Numbered from the stretch's first letter, positions 1-9,353 are shown. The stretch is 39,433 nucleotides of DNA from an uncultured Clostridia bacterium (GCA_944384525.1 CALWTR010000048.1:1-39433); one strand, 5' to 3'. Notes: generated by a model from the letters alone, not told the origin. Numbers and translations are program-made.

Positions 1-2
1 GC

Positions 3-98
3 TATATGATACAGTACATCCTTCAGTTCGTTGTCGCACTGCTGAGGCTGATACAGTTGATCCTCAAGGTCATTGCCTCTGTCAGAAAGGCTAAATAA
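3..98 (+). CDS. C-terminal fragment of an unidentified gene
   Basis: An open frame enters from the left edge and stops with TAA at 96-98. The 31 visible residues run from YMIQYILQFV to IASVRKAK. They form a hydrophobic, probably helical segment ending in basic residues. The giant surface proteins ending at 27052 and 32605 also finish in a short hydrophobic helix with lysines, so this could be the end of a similar secreted protein. That is inference from a very short stretch. It could equally be the last helix of any membrane protein. A rho-independent terminator follows at 209-247. Confidence 0.5.
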   Translation, partial: YMIQYILQFVVALLRLIQLILKVIASVRKAK

Positions 99-208
99 AG
101 AAGTCCTTGCGGCAAGTTAAAGAAGCGACGGAGAGGGCTTCGCGGTTAAACTACGCCGTGTCCGGCAAATACCGGACCGCATTTCCGCATCTGTTTATCA
201 GAGCGGGG

Positions 209-247
209 AAAAACAAAAAGGCACAGAAATGTGCCTTTTTTGTTTTT
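209..247 (+). terminator. Rho-independent terminator
   Basis: A 16-17 base A-rich/GC stem (209-225 with 230-246) has a GAAA loop and runs into a T-rich tail. It ends the transcript entering from the left. A smaller GTCCGG/CCGGAC hairpin lies upstream at 160-177. Confidence 0.85.
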
Positions 248-603
248 CAGGAGCGTTTTGGGAGCATGTCAGACAGGATCGGATGAAATGCGGGACCCGC
301 TTTTTTGATATATAAAACAGCTCGCCGGAGACTCGCTTTCTTTAAGATATTTATCTGAAAATTATTTTTACCCTAAATTGGTATTATATATTGAAATATG
401 TCATGTGATGTGTTATACTTGAGAAGGATGATTTTAACAGTTTATTAATATATCGGAAATCTTATCAATATTTTTTCGCGGCATGTCGGAGAGGTCTTTG
501 GCGCACAGGCGGCAGCACTTGTCCGAATGTCAATGCTATGCTTTTCTCCGGCAATGATGATCTATAATATGGAAATAAAATATATTTTCAGAATGGAGGC
601 TTT
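248..603. other. Intergenic region with promoter and long leader
   Basis: No gene is visible here. The stretch holds the sigma-A-like promoter at 391-419 and then a leader of about 175 bases before the start codon at 604. A TATAAT at 563-568 has no good -35 at the right distance. I recognise no riboswitch or conserved RNA fold. Confidence 0.5.
391..419 (+). promoter_or_regulatory. Sigma-A-type promoter of the surface operon
   Basis: TTGAAA (391-396), a 17-base spacer, then TATACT (414-419). Both boxes match consensus in five of six positions. It predicts a start near 426 and a leader of about 175 bases. It is the best promoter upstream of the 604-8186 operon. Confidence 0.65.
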
Positions 604-3600
604 ATGAAAAAATCTGCGATCGGCGGCATAGTAGCCGCAGTTTTGGTCATCGGCGTGATAGCCGCGTTTTTCATAATAGGAAATCAGAAGATGGGAGCCG
701 ACGATATCACGTATGACGGCGAGGCTCTCAGGTGGGACGCTCCGCTGTTTTCAGACAGCTACGACGTATCCATCAACGGCGGCGAGGTCAAGTCCTCTGA
801 CACCGAGGAGATGTCCTATAACGCTAACGGAGACTTTAAGGTATCGATAACGGTACACAGAAAACTCGACTTCATTTTTAAAGAGTACACGGTAGAGAAG
901 GAGTTCAAGGTCCTGCCCACCGTCGACGGGATATCATATTCTGACGGAAAGATAACCTGGAATGCGGTCGATGGCGCGGCGTCTTATACCGTAGAGATCG
1001 ACGGCAGCAATGCGGGCACGGCATCGGTCAACGAGTTCGCCTATACTTCCGCAGGCAGCCACAAGATCCGCGTCATGGCAAACGGGCCGACGCACGAGTA
1101 CTATTCCCGCTGGTCCGATCAGTTCAACATGCGTATACTTGAAGTGCCGGAGAATATCATATATGACAGCAAGACCGGTACCATATCCTGGAGGACCGTC
1201 ACCGGCGCAAACGGCTATACAGTCCTTATAAATAATGAGGAAAAGCGTTCGAACGGCAATATGCTCGTATACTCATCCGGAGATGAGGATTTCAGCGTCA
1301 AGGTCCGTGCGGACGGAAACGAGACCGCAAATGTGTTCGCCTCACCTTTCTCCGAGGAGAAGAAGTATGTATATCTCGATACCGTCGATACGATATACGT
1401 CTCTGACGGTATCCTGAAATGGAACTCGGTCGAGGGCGCCGCGGGCTACTATCTCAGGATAGACGGCAGAGAGCCTCTCGATATAAAGGGGACGGAGTAT
1501 CCCTCTCTCGGTGCGAATATTTCACATACCATTGAGCTTATGCCGTACAGCGACAATGAAAATTACTACTCCAACTGGTCCGCGATGCGCACGGTCAATA
1601 TACTCGCCTCCCCTACGATATCCATATCCAGCTTTGATAATGAGGAGACGATAATAACCTGGGCAGACAATATCGCTAACGCATCCGGGTATCAGGGAGA
1701 ACTATATCTCAACGGCACTCTCATTGACGGCAATATAACTTTCGGAGCCGGCACCGGAGGGAAAAATGAGTTCAAGAACAGCTTCTCGCAGGAGGGCGTC
1801 TATACATTCCGTATCAAGGCCGTAGGAGCATCCGGATACAATGACTCCAGATGGTCAGACGCGGCGACGATCACAAGGCTCGGACGCTCGGATTCGCACA
1901 CCGTTACGGATGATCTGCGAGCGCTCAATTCAACGACTCAGGTGCAGTTCACTGGAGTCGGCGGCGCAAAGAGCTACACTGTCAAGGTCAATGACGTTAC
2001 CATATACAGCAATCTTCAGGACAGAGTATTCACTCTGGGAGAGCTCAGGGATTCGAATAACGCGCTTCTCAACGGCAAGTCCGTTACCGTGTCCATAAGC
2101 GCGAACAGCTACAAAGAAAATGAACGCTCGCTATATCTCGGTTCTGCTCAGCCGTACTCATTCACCGTCAATAAGCTGGCGGTGCCGGAGAACTTCAAGA
2201 TAAGCGATAATTACGCGTCCTGGAATTCGGTAGAAAACGCGAACGGTTATATCCTCAGTATAGGAAGTGACAGCGGAGAACTGTCTCGTATATATATCGA
2301 GCGCGGGATAACTTCCGTAAGAGTAGATCTCAGCGAGTCCGGCAACTATATCTTCAAGATCCGTGCGATGGGCAACGGCAGCGACGTTATATCCTCAGAC
2401 AACGACAACGGTACAAACGTCACAAAACTCAGTGCGCCGAAAAACGTCAAGGTGGAAAACCGCCTGCTCACCTGGACTGCTGTTTCGGGAGCAGAGGGGT
2501 ATTACATCAAGATAGGCGACAACATAAATCAGACGATCAATTCCTCAGTGACGTCTTTTGATCTCACCCCGTATGCCGATCTTACCGCAAAGAGCGTCAC
2601 GATATACGCTATCGGAAACGGAGGTGCGGACGGAAGTTCAACAACGATCGACTCGGCGACATCGGCGCCGCTCATCATACAGAAGCTGGGAACTCCGACA
2701 GAAGTTAAGGTAACAAATTCCGAAATAACCTGGACGGCTGTTCCGAACGCTTCCGGATACATAGTATATATAGACGGTGTCGGACTGCCGGCGGTCGGCT
2801 CCGGTACGACATCTATACCTCATGCATCCCGTCTTACGGAAGCTAAGACATACCGCATAAGCGTTATGGCGGTCGGCAACGGATCCGTATACTTCAACGG
2901 TGACAACAGCGGGATCGTAAGCGTCACCAAGCTCCCGGCTCCTGTCGTTACAGCAGAGGGCAACGGTCTGGGTACGCTCGTATGGACGCCGAACTCGAGC
3001 GCCAGCGAGGTCAAGGTCATCTTCAATTCGAACGAGTACAGCTATAACAATAATGTCGGTAGCTTTAAGCCGGTATTCAATAACGCAGGCACTTATACGG
3101 TCCGCGTAAGATTTATAGGCGACGGCACTGCCGACCTCTCCTCTCCAGGTTATATAAGCTCCGACGAGGGCACATTTACCATATATGCCGAGCAGCTGCG
3201 CACCCCGACTATCGAATATGAATTCACGGGCGACGGGAACGTAAAGATCTATGTCGCCACCTACGGCAGCGAAAGCATCGCGGACTATATAAAGTGGAGA
3301 TTCAATAACGGCTCCGACTCCGTCAGCGATATGCCGGAGATGGTATATCCGCTCTCTGTCGGAACGGTGGAATATAAGCTCACCGCACTCGGCGGGTTCT
3401 TTGCAGACGGCAAGTATTACCTTAATTCAAGAGTGTCCAACACTCTTTCGATAACAAAGCTATCTCAGCCGACCGATCTGCGCCTCAGCGCCGGTAGCGA
3501 CGCTTCCGAGAGGGTCATCAAATATACGATGAATCAATCAATGTCAACAAAAGTTGGCGTATACAGCCTTAATGTAGTATATCGTATGTCGGATGGAAGT

Positions 3601-3750
3601 TCTGAGACGCGCGCATATACTTCTAATTCCACAAGCTGTACCATTGACTGGATAGACGGTACGGTCAGCCTCGAGGTCACGATAACGGCATCCGGAAATG
3701 CTCCCGGAGTAGTATCCTCCGATATCAAGACAGAGACCATACCTGTATGA
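604..3750 (+). CDS. Membrane-anchored protein with about 12 Fn3-like repeats
   Basis: 1048 aa. Residues 5-26 form one hydrophobic segment after MKKS, with no lipobox or obvious cleavage site, so it is probably an N-terminal membrane anchor. The rest is a string of about 12 beta-sandwich modules of 80-90 residues. Each begins with a P-x-(N/D/E)-(I/V) strand, then a W-(N/T)-x-(V)-x-(G/N)-A-x-(G/S)-Y core, as in fibronectin type III domains. Examples are WNAVDGAASY, WNSVEGAAGY, WTAVSGAEGY and WTAVPNASGY. I see no enzyme motif, LPXTG signal or SLH domain. The start is supported by GGAGG at 595-599. It is the first gene of an operon: the next start lies 8 bases downstream. Its likely role is a surface-exposed stalk or binding protein. 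The exact ligand cannot be read from the sequence. Confidence 0.85.
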   Translation: MKKSAIGGIVAAVLVIGVIAAFFIIGNQKMGADDITYDGEALRWDAPLFSDSYDVSINGGEVKSSDTEEMSYNANGDFKVSITVHRKLDFIFKEYTVEKEFKVLPTVDGISYSDGKITWNAVDGAASYTVEIDGSNAGTASVNEFAYTSAGSHKIRVMANGPTHEYYSRWSDQFNMRILEVPENIIYDSKTGTISWRTVTGANGYTVLINNEEKRSNGNMLVYSSGDEDFSVKVRADGNETANVFASPFSEEKKYVYLDTVDTIYVSDGILKWNSVEGAAGYYLRIDGREPLDIKGTEYPSLGANISHTIELMPYSDNENYYSNWSAMRTVNILASPTISISSFDNEETIITWADNIANASGYQGELYLNGTLIDGNITFGAGTGGKNEFKNSFSQEGVYTFRIKAVGASGYNDSRWSDAATITRLGRSDSHTVTDDLRALNSTTQVQFTGVGGAKSYTVKVNDVTIYSNLQDRVFTLGELRDSNNALLNGKSVTVSISANSYKENERSLYLGSAQPYSFTVNKLAVPENFKISDNYASWNSVENANGYILSIGSDSGELSRIYIERGITSVRVDLSESGNYIFKIRAMGNGSDVISSDNDNGTNVTKLSAPKNVKVENRLLTWTAVSGAEGYYIKIGDNINQTINSSVTSFDLTPYADLTAKSVTIYAIGNGGADGSSTTIDSATSAPLIIQKLGTPTEVKVTNSEITWTAVPNASGYIVYIDGVGLPAVGSGTTSIPHASRLTEAKTYRISVMAVGNGSVYFNGDNSGIVSVTKLPAPVVTAEGNGLGTLVWTPNSSASEVKVIFNSNEYSYNNNVGSFKPVFNNAGTYTVRVRFIGDGTADLSSPGYISSDEGTFTIYAEQLRTPTIEYEFTGDGNVKIYVATYGSESIADYIKWRFNNGSDSVSDMPEMVYPLSVGTVEYKLTALGGFFADGKYYLNSRVSNTLSITKLSQPTDLRLSAGSDASERVIKYTMNQSMSTKVGVYSLNVVYRMSDGSSETRAYTSNSTSCTIDWIDGTVSLEVTITASGNAPGVVSSDIKTETIPV
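706..3740 (+). repeat. Array of diverged Fn3-like modules
   Basis: About twelve diverged modules, recognised by a repeated tryptophan-to-tyrosine core (W-x-x-V-x-G-A-x-G-Y). The central ones are clearest (nucleotides about 900-3000). The last two or three have lost the tryptophan. At DNA level they are strongly diverged, so this is an old amplification. Confidence 0.75.
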
Positions 3751-3758
3751 GGTGAGTA

Positions 3759-6700
3759 ATGAAGCGTTTTATCAAAAATCTTCTTATCTCAGTCATAATT
3801 ATAGGCGCGGCCGCCGCGCTGTTCATATTCAGATATTATATTATAGATGCGATCTTCGGGAAATACGAGATAACCGTCCTGTCGATGTATGACGCGGTGA
3901 GCGGGGAAGAGGTCGCAATGACTCCGGACGGGAAATTCTACCTCAACAGCGGCGAGAATTTCATTGTTGTTGCATCGGCTAAGAATCTTAAGACCGGAGA
4001 GGTCAAGGAGAACGCGGCCATCAAATGGAAGAGCTCCAATAAGGAGGTCGTCGACGTGAAGGCAGACGGTAAGGGAGGAGCGATCATTTCCTCTGTGGGA
4101 ATGGGCACCTGTACCGTCACCGCAAAGTATCATACCGCCTCTCTGCAGATCGAGGCCAAGGTAGACAAAGGCATAAAATCTTTTGAATTCAATGCCGCGG
4201 ACAGCTTGTCCGATATGTCGCTCGGCCACACATTCATGTTTGACAACGATCAGTTCATCACATATCCGAGCGATATGAGCTTCCACGATCTCGGCGTGAT
4301 AGTTTATACCGAAAAAGATCAGGCGGGGAACGTTATCGAGGATAACTCATTCCTTGAGCCGATCTTTGAGGTAGAGGATGGGGAGCAGTATTTTGCCGGA
4401 CTGAAAGCGGTCGGAGTAGGCAGCGGATTCGTGAGGATTTATTCTCTTGGATATCCCGGAATATATAACGACTATGAGTTCAAAACCGATTTTGCCTCAG
4501 ACGCAGTAAGAGCCGAGGTGGCCGATATATGCGGGGAGGCGGAGACCGACAAAAACGGGGATCCGGTCTATCCGGCATCAGTCATACGCAACATAACCTC
4601 TATCGAGCTGAATGGGAAAAATATCAAAGGCCTTGAGGAGTTTCTCGCTTTCACATCTCTGGAGCGGCTCCGCCTTGATATGTGCAACGGGCTGGAATCG
4701 ACAGACTTCTCCTCGCTCCTCAATCTGCATTATGCAGAGATAACCAACAGCAATTTCACCGACCGTGCGGAGATCATTTTTGACAATCCGGCCCTGTCTT
4801 CTCTCAGGATATCTGGCAGCGGGGTCGTATCACTTACGATAAAGAATACCTCTTCGCTCGGGGAGATCCTTATAAAGAACAACAGCGCTCTCGAAACGCT
4901 GAAGATGGACAACGTCAAGCTTGGCTCAGTACCGGCAAGCACATATAACAGGGGCGTGCTCGATCTGTCGACGAATACCGCTCTCTCTTCCGTGACGCTA
5001 TCCGGCGTCAACGGCCAGGCTGAGGATATATCCTCGGTGAGAGTATATAAGCTCAGTGAATACAAACTTTTCTCTTACTCCGACATGCCGGCGCTCTCGA
5101 AGCTTTATACCGCTGTGGATCATAACGGAAATGTAAATGAAAGTTATAAAGGGACCGTCAAAAAAATAGTTATAGACAGCTGCGGAACCCTTGGGTCCAA
5201 TTTGGCAGAGTTCGCTTATCTTTCCGACGAGCTGAGCATCTCCGGCATAGCGGCGGCGGAACTTTCTCTGCCCGCGGACGCCTGCGTCGGTACGCTCACG
5301 CTCTCAGGCGTTTCCTTTTCAAAGGCTGATCTCAGCGGGCTAAGGGCTGATTCCCTCAAGCTTGACGGATGCTCTGATCTCCAGAAAATAACGAGTGGCT
5401 CAAACAGCGGAGATATCTCTTACCTGATCATACCGTCAGATCTGACATCGCTCGATATCTCCGGAATGAGATTCGTTGAGATGGCGCTCGAACGCGTCCC
5501 GGAACTGTCCCATATATCGATCGGCGCGTGCACCGGTATCAACTCGATCTCGGTATCCGGTGCGGATCTGTCCGCGGACGGAGCATTCGTTATAGACGAA
5601 AGATGCGAGCCCGGCACGGAATACCTGAGGCTCTCGCTCACGGAATGCGGCATAAGCTCGGACTCCTTACTCAAGATAGCAAACAGGCATTATATCAGGG
5701 AGCTGGATCTTTCCGGAAACGACATCAGGGAGTTCAACGTCGGCGCTTACATGAACGCTGTCCGTATAATGCTCTCCGACAACTCAGTTTCCTCGATAAC
5801 GGCGTCCGGCAGCGAGAAGGCGCTCTTGACGCTTGACTTATCCGGCAATCTTCTTGGGTCTATCGGGGATATATCCAAGCTTTCCTCGCTCCAGGAGCTC
5901 GATGTGAGCGGCAATAAAATAATGGCTTTGTCAGGTCTTGACTCGCTGAATAATCTCGTAGTTCTTCGCCTGCACAATAATCCTATGTTCGGATATCCGG
6001 AAACGGATATGTACAATCTCATGCGCATCATGCCGCAGCTCCATATAATGAGCATCGGTGCGGAAAATTATTACTGCTCTCAGATGATAGCGAATATTTT
6101 GTCGGTGATCCTCGACGAGAGCGGGCTCCCTCTTGATGAATTGTATCTTTATGATGCAGGGATCGATGGATTCGATGAGTATCTGGCGGCGAGAGGGTTT
6201 GACAGACATCAGTACCCGATGTATTCCGGATTGAATTTTATTTCCTGCAACGGGAATATTTATTTTCCGAGCGATACGAACGGGTCGGTGACGCTTGATT
6301 ATACCGATCTTTACACTTCAAATATAGGTGTTACTCTCTATATCCCTGACCGCATAAATTCGGTCACTCTGATCGGTCAGAGCGGGAGAGTCTATCGCGA
6401 TTTCTCAATAAAAGTACTGGCGAGGAATACGGCGCTCTCCATCGCTCTCGATAACTTTTCCTTCAAGGCACAGGCCGGAACAGTCGGGATAGACACCTCT
6501 GACAGTACCGGGACCGTCGATATTTCCGTGAGCGGCGACTGCACGATATACGGCGGCTCAGGTCTGCCGGCTAAAACCGGTATGGATCAGAGCTTTCTGA
6601 ACGGAGCCGCTGCGCTTTCTGTCGGGTCGGCGGATCTTTCAGGTAACGGGAGCCTTACTCTTATAGGTGGCAACGGAATGGATGGCCTCTCCTCCACGTC

Positions 6701-7382
6701 TTACTCCAAAGCGGGCGTCAGCGGCGGTAATGGCGGTACTGCGCTCGCCGGTTACAGCGTTAACTGCAGTATCGCGCTCCTCCTCAGCGGCGGCAACGGC
6801 GGTAACGGCGGTGACGGGTATCACGGCAAAAGCGGCACCAGCTACAATACCGCCGCAAATACCGCCTCTGCAGGCAACAACGGAAGAAACGGTGGAGACG
6901 GCGGAAGAGGCGGCAACGGTGGAGACGGAGGATATGGCGGCTACCATATAGATTGTCAATATTTTTCATATAGCGGAGCAGTGAAATTCATCTCTGCGAT
7001 CGACGGGAACGGCGGCAACGGCGGCAACGGAGGGTACGGCGGCAACGGAGAGGGCGGCGGAAAAGGCACGGCTCTGATAGGCTCCGGGACGAACGGAAAA
7101 GACGGCGGCAACGGCGGTAACGGTGGTAATGGCGGTGATGGCGGGGATTCTCTCCATCTATCCAACGCAGTGAGAGTCTCAGATTACGGTGTCGGAGAGC
7201 CGCTGAACTCTTCCAATATCAATGGCCAAGGCGGTATCAGCGGTAATGGCGGCTCTGCCGGCATCGGGGGGAAAGGCGGTTCAAATAACGGTATATTCGG
7301 ATCAAGCGGCGACAACGGAAGCTCCGGATCAAGAGGCATTGATGGGTCCGACGGGATCGTATCCGTCGTGTTGGCAGTATAA
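3759..7382 (+). CDS. Membrane-anchored Big2-like / LRR protein with glycine-rich tail
   Basis: 1207 aa. MKRFIKN is followed by a hydrophobic helix at about residues 8-28, an N-terminal anchor. Residues about 40-135 resemble a bacterial Ig-like (Big2) domain: IKWKSSNKEVVDVKADG, then GMGTCTVTAKY. Residues about 270-780 are leucine-rich repeats, both degenerate BspA-like ones and canonical ones such as LQELDVSGNKIMAL and LLTLDLSGNLLGSI. From about residue 970 the sequence is dominated by GGN, GGD and GGX triplets, broken by short beta-like segments. There is no sorting signal. The Shine-Dalgarno GAGGTGAG overlaps the stop of the upstream gene, so the two are translationally coupled. Its likely role is surface adhesion or matrix formation; the specific role is unknown. 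Confidence 0.83.
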   Translation: MKRFIKNLLISVIIIGAAAALFIFRYYIIDAIFGKYEITVLSMYDAVSGEEVAMTPDGKFYLNSGENFIVVASAKNLKTGEVKENAAIKWKSSNKEVVDVKADGKGGAIISSVGMGTCTVTAKYHTASLQIEAKVDKGIKSFEFNAADSLSDMSLGHTFMFDNDQFITYPSDMSFHDLGVIVYTEKDQAGNVIEDNSFLEPIFEVEDGEQYFAGLKAVGVGSGFVRIYSLGYPGIYNDYEFKTDFASDAVRAEVADICGEAETDKNGDPVYPASVIRNITSIELNGKNIKGLEEFLAFTSLERLRLDMCNGLESTDFSSLLNLHYAEITNSNFTDRAEIIFDNPALSSLRISGSGVVSLTIKNTSSLGEILIKNNSALETLKMDNVKLGSVPASTYNRGVLDLSTNTALSSVTLSGVNGQAEDISSVRVYKLSEYKLFSYSDMPALSKLYTAVDHNGNVNESYKGTVKKIVIDSCGTLGSNLAEFAYLSDELSISGIAAAELSLPADACVGTLTLSGVSFSKADLSGLRADSLKLDGCSDLQKITSGSNSGDISYLIIPSDLTSLDISGMRFVEMALERVPELSHISIGACTGINSISVSGADLSADGAFVIDERCEPGTEYLRLSLTECGISSDSLLKIANRHYIRELDLSGNDIREFNVGAYMNAVRIMLSDNSVSSITASGSEKALLTLDLSGNLLGSIGDISKLSSLQELDVSGNKIMALSGLDSLNNLVVLRLHNNPMFGYPETDMYNLMRIMPQLHIMSIGAENYYCSQMIANILSVILDESGLPLDELYLYDAGIDGFDEYLAARGFDRHQYPMYSGLNFISCNGNIYFPSDTNGSVTLDYTDLYTSNIGVTLYIPDRINSVTLIGQSGRVYRDFSIKVLARNTALSIALDNFSFKAQAGTVGIDTSDSTGTVDISVSGDCTIYGGSGLPAKTGMDQSFLNGAAALSVGSADLSGNGSLTLIGGNGMDGLSSTSYSKAGVSGGNGGTALAGYSVNCSIALLLSGGNGGNGGDGYHGKSGTSYNTAANTASAGNNGRNGGDGGRGGNGGDGGYGGYHIDCQYFSYSGAVKFISAIDGNGGNGGNGGYGGNGEGGGKGTALIGSGTNGKDGGNGGNGGNGGDGGDSLHLSNAVRVSDYGVGEPLNSSNINGQGGISGNGGSAGIGGKGGSNNGIFGSSGDNGSSGSRGIDGSDGIVSVVLAV
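6667..7366 (+). repeat. Glycine-rich GGN/GGD triplet repeat region
   Basis: Blocks of GGNGGNGGDGG-like sequence encoded by GGC-GGY-AAY/GAY triplets at about 6720-6950, 7008-7150 and 7220-7350. Short hydrophobic beta-like spacers separate them. The DNA repeat also gives long false frames on both strands. The pattern has glycine at two of every three positions, compatible with polyglycine-II helix bundles. It lacks the proline of collagen. Confidence 0.85.
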
Positions 7383-7385
7383 GTT

Positions 7386-8186
7386 ATGGTGGATTTTATA
7401 ACTTATTATTTCAAAGTGATCGTTTATACGGTCGGTATCCCGATGATCTGCGGCATTGCGGCGGCTTTGCTCCAAAAGGCGATATACCGGCTTGCCGGAG
7501 GTTCTTTCGGTTACAAGGCGGTCATGTGCACAGCTATACTGGGCACACCGATCCATGAACTGGGGCACGCTTTAATGTGTCTGCTTTTCGGACACAGGAT
7601 AGTCGATATAAAACTGTACAGTGTTGATAAAAGCTCCGGGACGCTCGGGTATGTGTCGCACACCTATGACAGTAACAGCTTGTATCAGCGTATAGGCAAT
7701 TTCTTTATAGGGATAGGTCCGATATTCAGCGGGGTCGGAGCCATAACCCTTGTTCTGTTCATGTTTTTCCCATCCGCGGCGGATACGTTTTTTTCCTCCG
7801 CTATGGGAGCGGTCGGAGCAGGGACGCTAACGGATATCGTCTATGCAGGCGCAGGGCTTATACGGGATATGCTGTTCGAGGACGTTATGATACTGCTCAA
7901 AGTCCTCGGGTTCATCATAATAATATCGGTGATGCTCCATATAAATCTCAGCGTTCCCGACATAAAGTCGAGCGCATCCGGGTTCATCACTTATTCTGCG
8001 GTAGTTCTGCTGTTCTCCGCCGCGACGTTTATCGCCGGCAGAGCGGTGTCAGACTCCATAGCGGACGCTCTCGGCACATTTTCCGCATACTGTCTCGTTA
8101 TATTCGCGCTTATATTCATTTTTCTGATATTTACGATACTCATTGCCGCGCTCATCGGTCTGATAAAAAGACTTGCCGGGCAGTGA
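7386..8186 (+). CDS. M50-type membrane zinc metalloprotease
   Basis: 266 aa with about six hydrophobic segments. HELGH at residues 57-61, at the end of a membrane helix, is the HExxH zinc site of M50 (site-2-type) proteases. It is followed by LLFGHRIVDIKLY and, further on, GNFFIGIGPI. A later SVPDIKSS segment (residues about 185-200) probably supplies the third zinc ligand, an aspartate. This arrangement fits small M50-like proteins of Clostridia rather than SpoIVFB or RseP; there is no PDZ or CBS domain. The ATG lies 3 bases after the upstream stop with no evident Shine-Dalgarno, so translation is probably coupled. Both upstream genes encode single-pass N-terminal anchors, so cleavage of those anchors is a reasonable guess but is not shown. 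A terminator follows. Confidence 0.8.
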   Translation: MVDFITYYFKVIVYTVGIPMICGIAAALLQKAIYRLAGGSFGYKAVMCTAILGTPIHELGHALMCLLFGHRIVDIKLYSVDKSSGTLGYVSHTYDSNSLYQRIGNFFIGIGPIFSGVGAITLVLFMFFPSAADTFFSSAMGAVGAGTLTDIVYAGAGLIRDMLFEDVMILLKVLGFIIIISVMLHINLSVPDIKSSASGFITYSAVVLLFSAATFIAGRAVSDSIADALGTFSAYCLVIFALIFIFLIFTILIAALIGLIKRLAGQ

Positions 8187-8193
8187 GACAATG

Positions 8194-8231
8194 AAAAAAG
8201 CTCCGCAGGCATTTGCCTGAGGAGCTTTTTT
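8194..8231. terminator. Bidirectional terminator
   Basis: AAAAAAGCTCC and GCAGGC pair with GCCTG and GGAGCTTTTTT around an ATTT loop. It sits between convergent genes and has T runs on both strands, so it serves the M50 gene and kdgK. Confidence 0.9.
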
Positions 8232-8254
8232 ATGTTCGGATACAGGTCCGAAGA

Positions 8255-9277
8255 TCATCTCTGTATTCTTCCGGAGCCGCTGCCCTTTGCAAGAGCGTTG
8301 ACCTCGTCTACTGTAACCATATTGAAGTCGCCCTCTATCGAGTGCTTGAGGCAGGATGCCGCTACGGCAAACTCGATAGCCTCCTGAGTGGAATAGCCCA
8401 TAAGTATGGAATAGATGAGACCGCCGCCGAAGCTGTCGCCGCCGCCGACTCTATCGACTATATGCATATGGTACGACTTGGAGAAGCAGTAATCCTTTCC
8501 GTCATAGAGGAGCGCCGCCCAGTCATTGTCGTTCGCGGAGATCGAGGAACGGAGCGTTATTGCGACCTTTTCAAAGTGGAACTTATCCATAAGCTGTCTT
8601 GCTACGCTCTTATATCCCTCATGGTTGAGCTTGCCGGCGTCTATGTTGGTATTCTCAGCGTCGATGCCGAATACGTCGTGAGCGTCCTCCTCATTCGAGA
8701 TGCAGACGTCCACATACTCGCACAGCTCGGTCATCGTAGCTCTCGCCTCCTCACGGGACCAGAGTTTCTTGCGGAAGTTGAGGTCGCAGGAGATCTTGAC
8801 GCCGTGAGCCTTTGCCGCCTTGCAGGCGTCAAGGCATATCTTGGCAACATTCGGGCCGAGAGCGGGGGTGATCCCGGTAAAATGGAACCAATCGGCTCCC
8901 TCAAAAATATCGTCCCAGTCAAAATCCTCGGGCTTAGCCATTGCTATCGCGGAATATGCGCGGTCGTATATTACCTTGGAGGGGCGCTGAGACGCTCCCT
9001 TCTCATTGAAATATATACCGACTCGGTCGCCTCCGCGCACTATCTTCGAGGTGTCGACGCCGTAACGGCGAAGAGCGTTCACTGCGCTCTGGCCTATCTC
9101 GTGCTTGGGGAGCTTGGTTACAAACACACTGTCCAGACCGTAGTTTGCAAGGGAGACGGATACGTTTGCCTCACCGCCGCCGTAAACTATGCCGAACTTA
9201 TCCGCCTGGGTGAATCTGAGATATCCCTCCGGCGCGAGTCTGAGCATGATCTCTCCGAATGTTACTACTTTTGCCAT
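8255..9277 (-). CDS. kdgK: 2-keto-3-deoxygluconate kinase (PfkB family)
   Basis: 340 aa, the usual length for the family. It phosphorylates 2-keto-3-deoxygluconate to KDPG in hexuronate breakdown, in the cytosol. The N-terminus reads VVTFGEIMLRLAPEG, followed by the substrate-side GGGEANVSVSLANYG. The C-terminal PfkB signature is DRVGGGDSFGGG, with the catalytic base Asp281. The frame stays open 35 codons upstream, but the ATG at 9277 is preceded by AAAGGAA and starts at the conserved N-terminus. It diverges from uxaC, another enzyme of the same pathway, which supports the KDG kinase call over fructokinase or ribokinase. Its own promoter lies at 9354-9382, with an inverted repeat in the leader. 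Confidence 0.88.
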   Translation of the reverse strand: MAKVVTFGEIMLRLAPEGYLRFTQADKFGIVYGGGEANVSVSLANYGLDSVFVTKLPKHEIGQSAVNALRRYGVDTSKIVRGGDRVGIYFNEKGASQRPSKVIYDRAYSAIAMAKPEDFDWDDIFEGADWFHFTGITPALGPNVAKICLDACKAAKAHGVKISCDLNFRKKLWSREEARATMTELCEYVDVCISNEEDAHDVFGIDAENTNIDAGKLNHEGYKSVARQLMDKFHFEKVAITLRSSISANDNDWAALLYDGKDYCFSKSYHMHIVDRVGGGDSFGGGLIYSILMGYSTQEAIEFAVAASCLKHSIEGDFNMVTVDEVNALAKGSGSGRIQR

Positions 9278-9315
9278 GATCAAATTCCTTTCTTTATACT
9301 TGTTTTCAGATCGCT

Positions 9316-9333
9316 CGGGCAACGTTTTGCCCG
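9316..9333. promoter_or_regulatory. Inverted repeat in the kdgK leader, candidate operator
   Basis: A perfect 7-base inverted repeat, CGGGCAA-cgtt-TTGCCCG, lies just downstream of the predicted kdgK transcription start. No T run follows it on the kdgK strand, so it is not a terminator. It could be an operator for a LacI- or GntR-like repressor of hexuronate genes, or an RNA stem in the leader. Confidence 0.45.
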
Positions 9334-9353
9334 GCAGTTTTGACATTAATTTA

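Noticed and set aside
6639..7165. Several open frames in both directions across the glycine-rich region
   Set aside because: These arise from the GGC-GGY-AAY repeat, giving poly-Pro, poly-Ala/Val or Arg/Cys runs. Only the GGN frame continues the LRR gene.
8213..9343. 376-codon open frame on the plus strand opposite kdgK
   Set aside because: It is the antisense of a clearly conserved kinase; its composition is unnatural and no family motif is seen.
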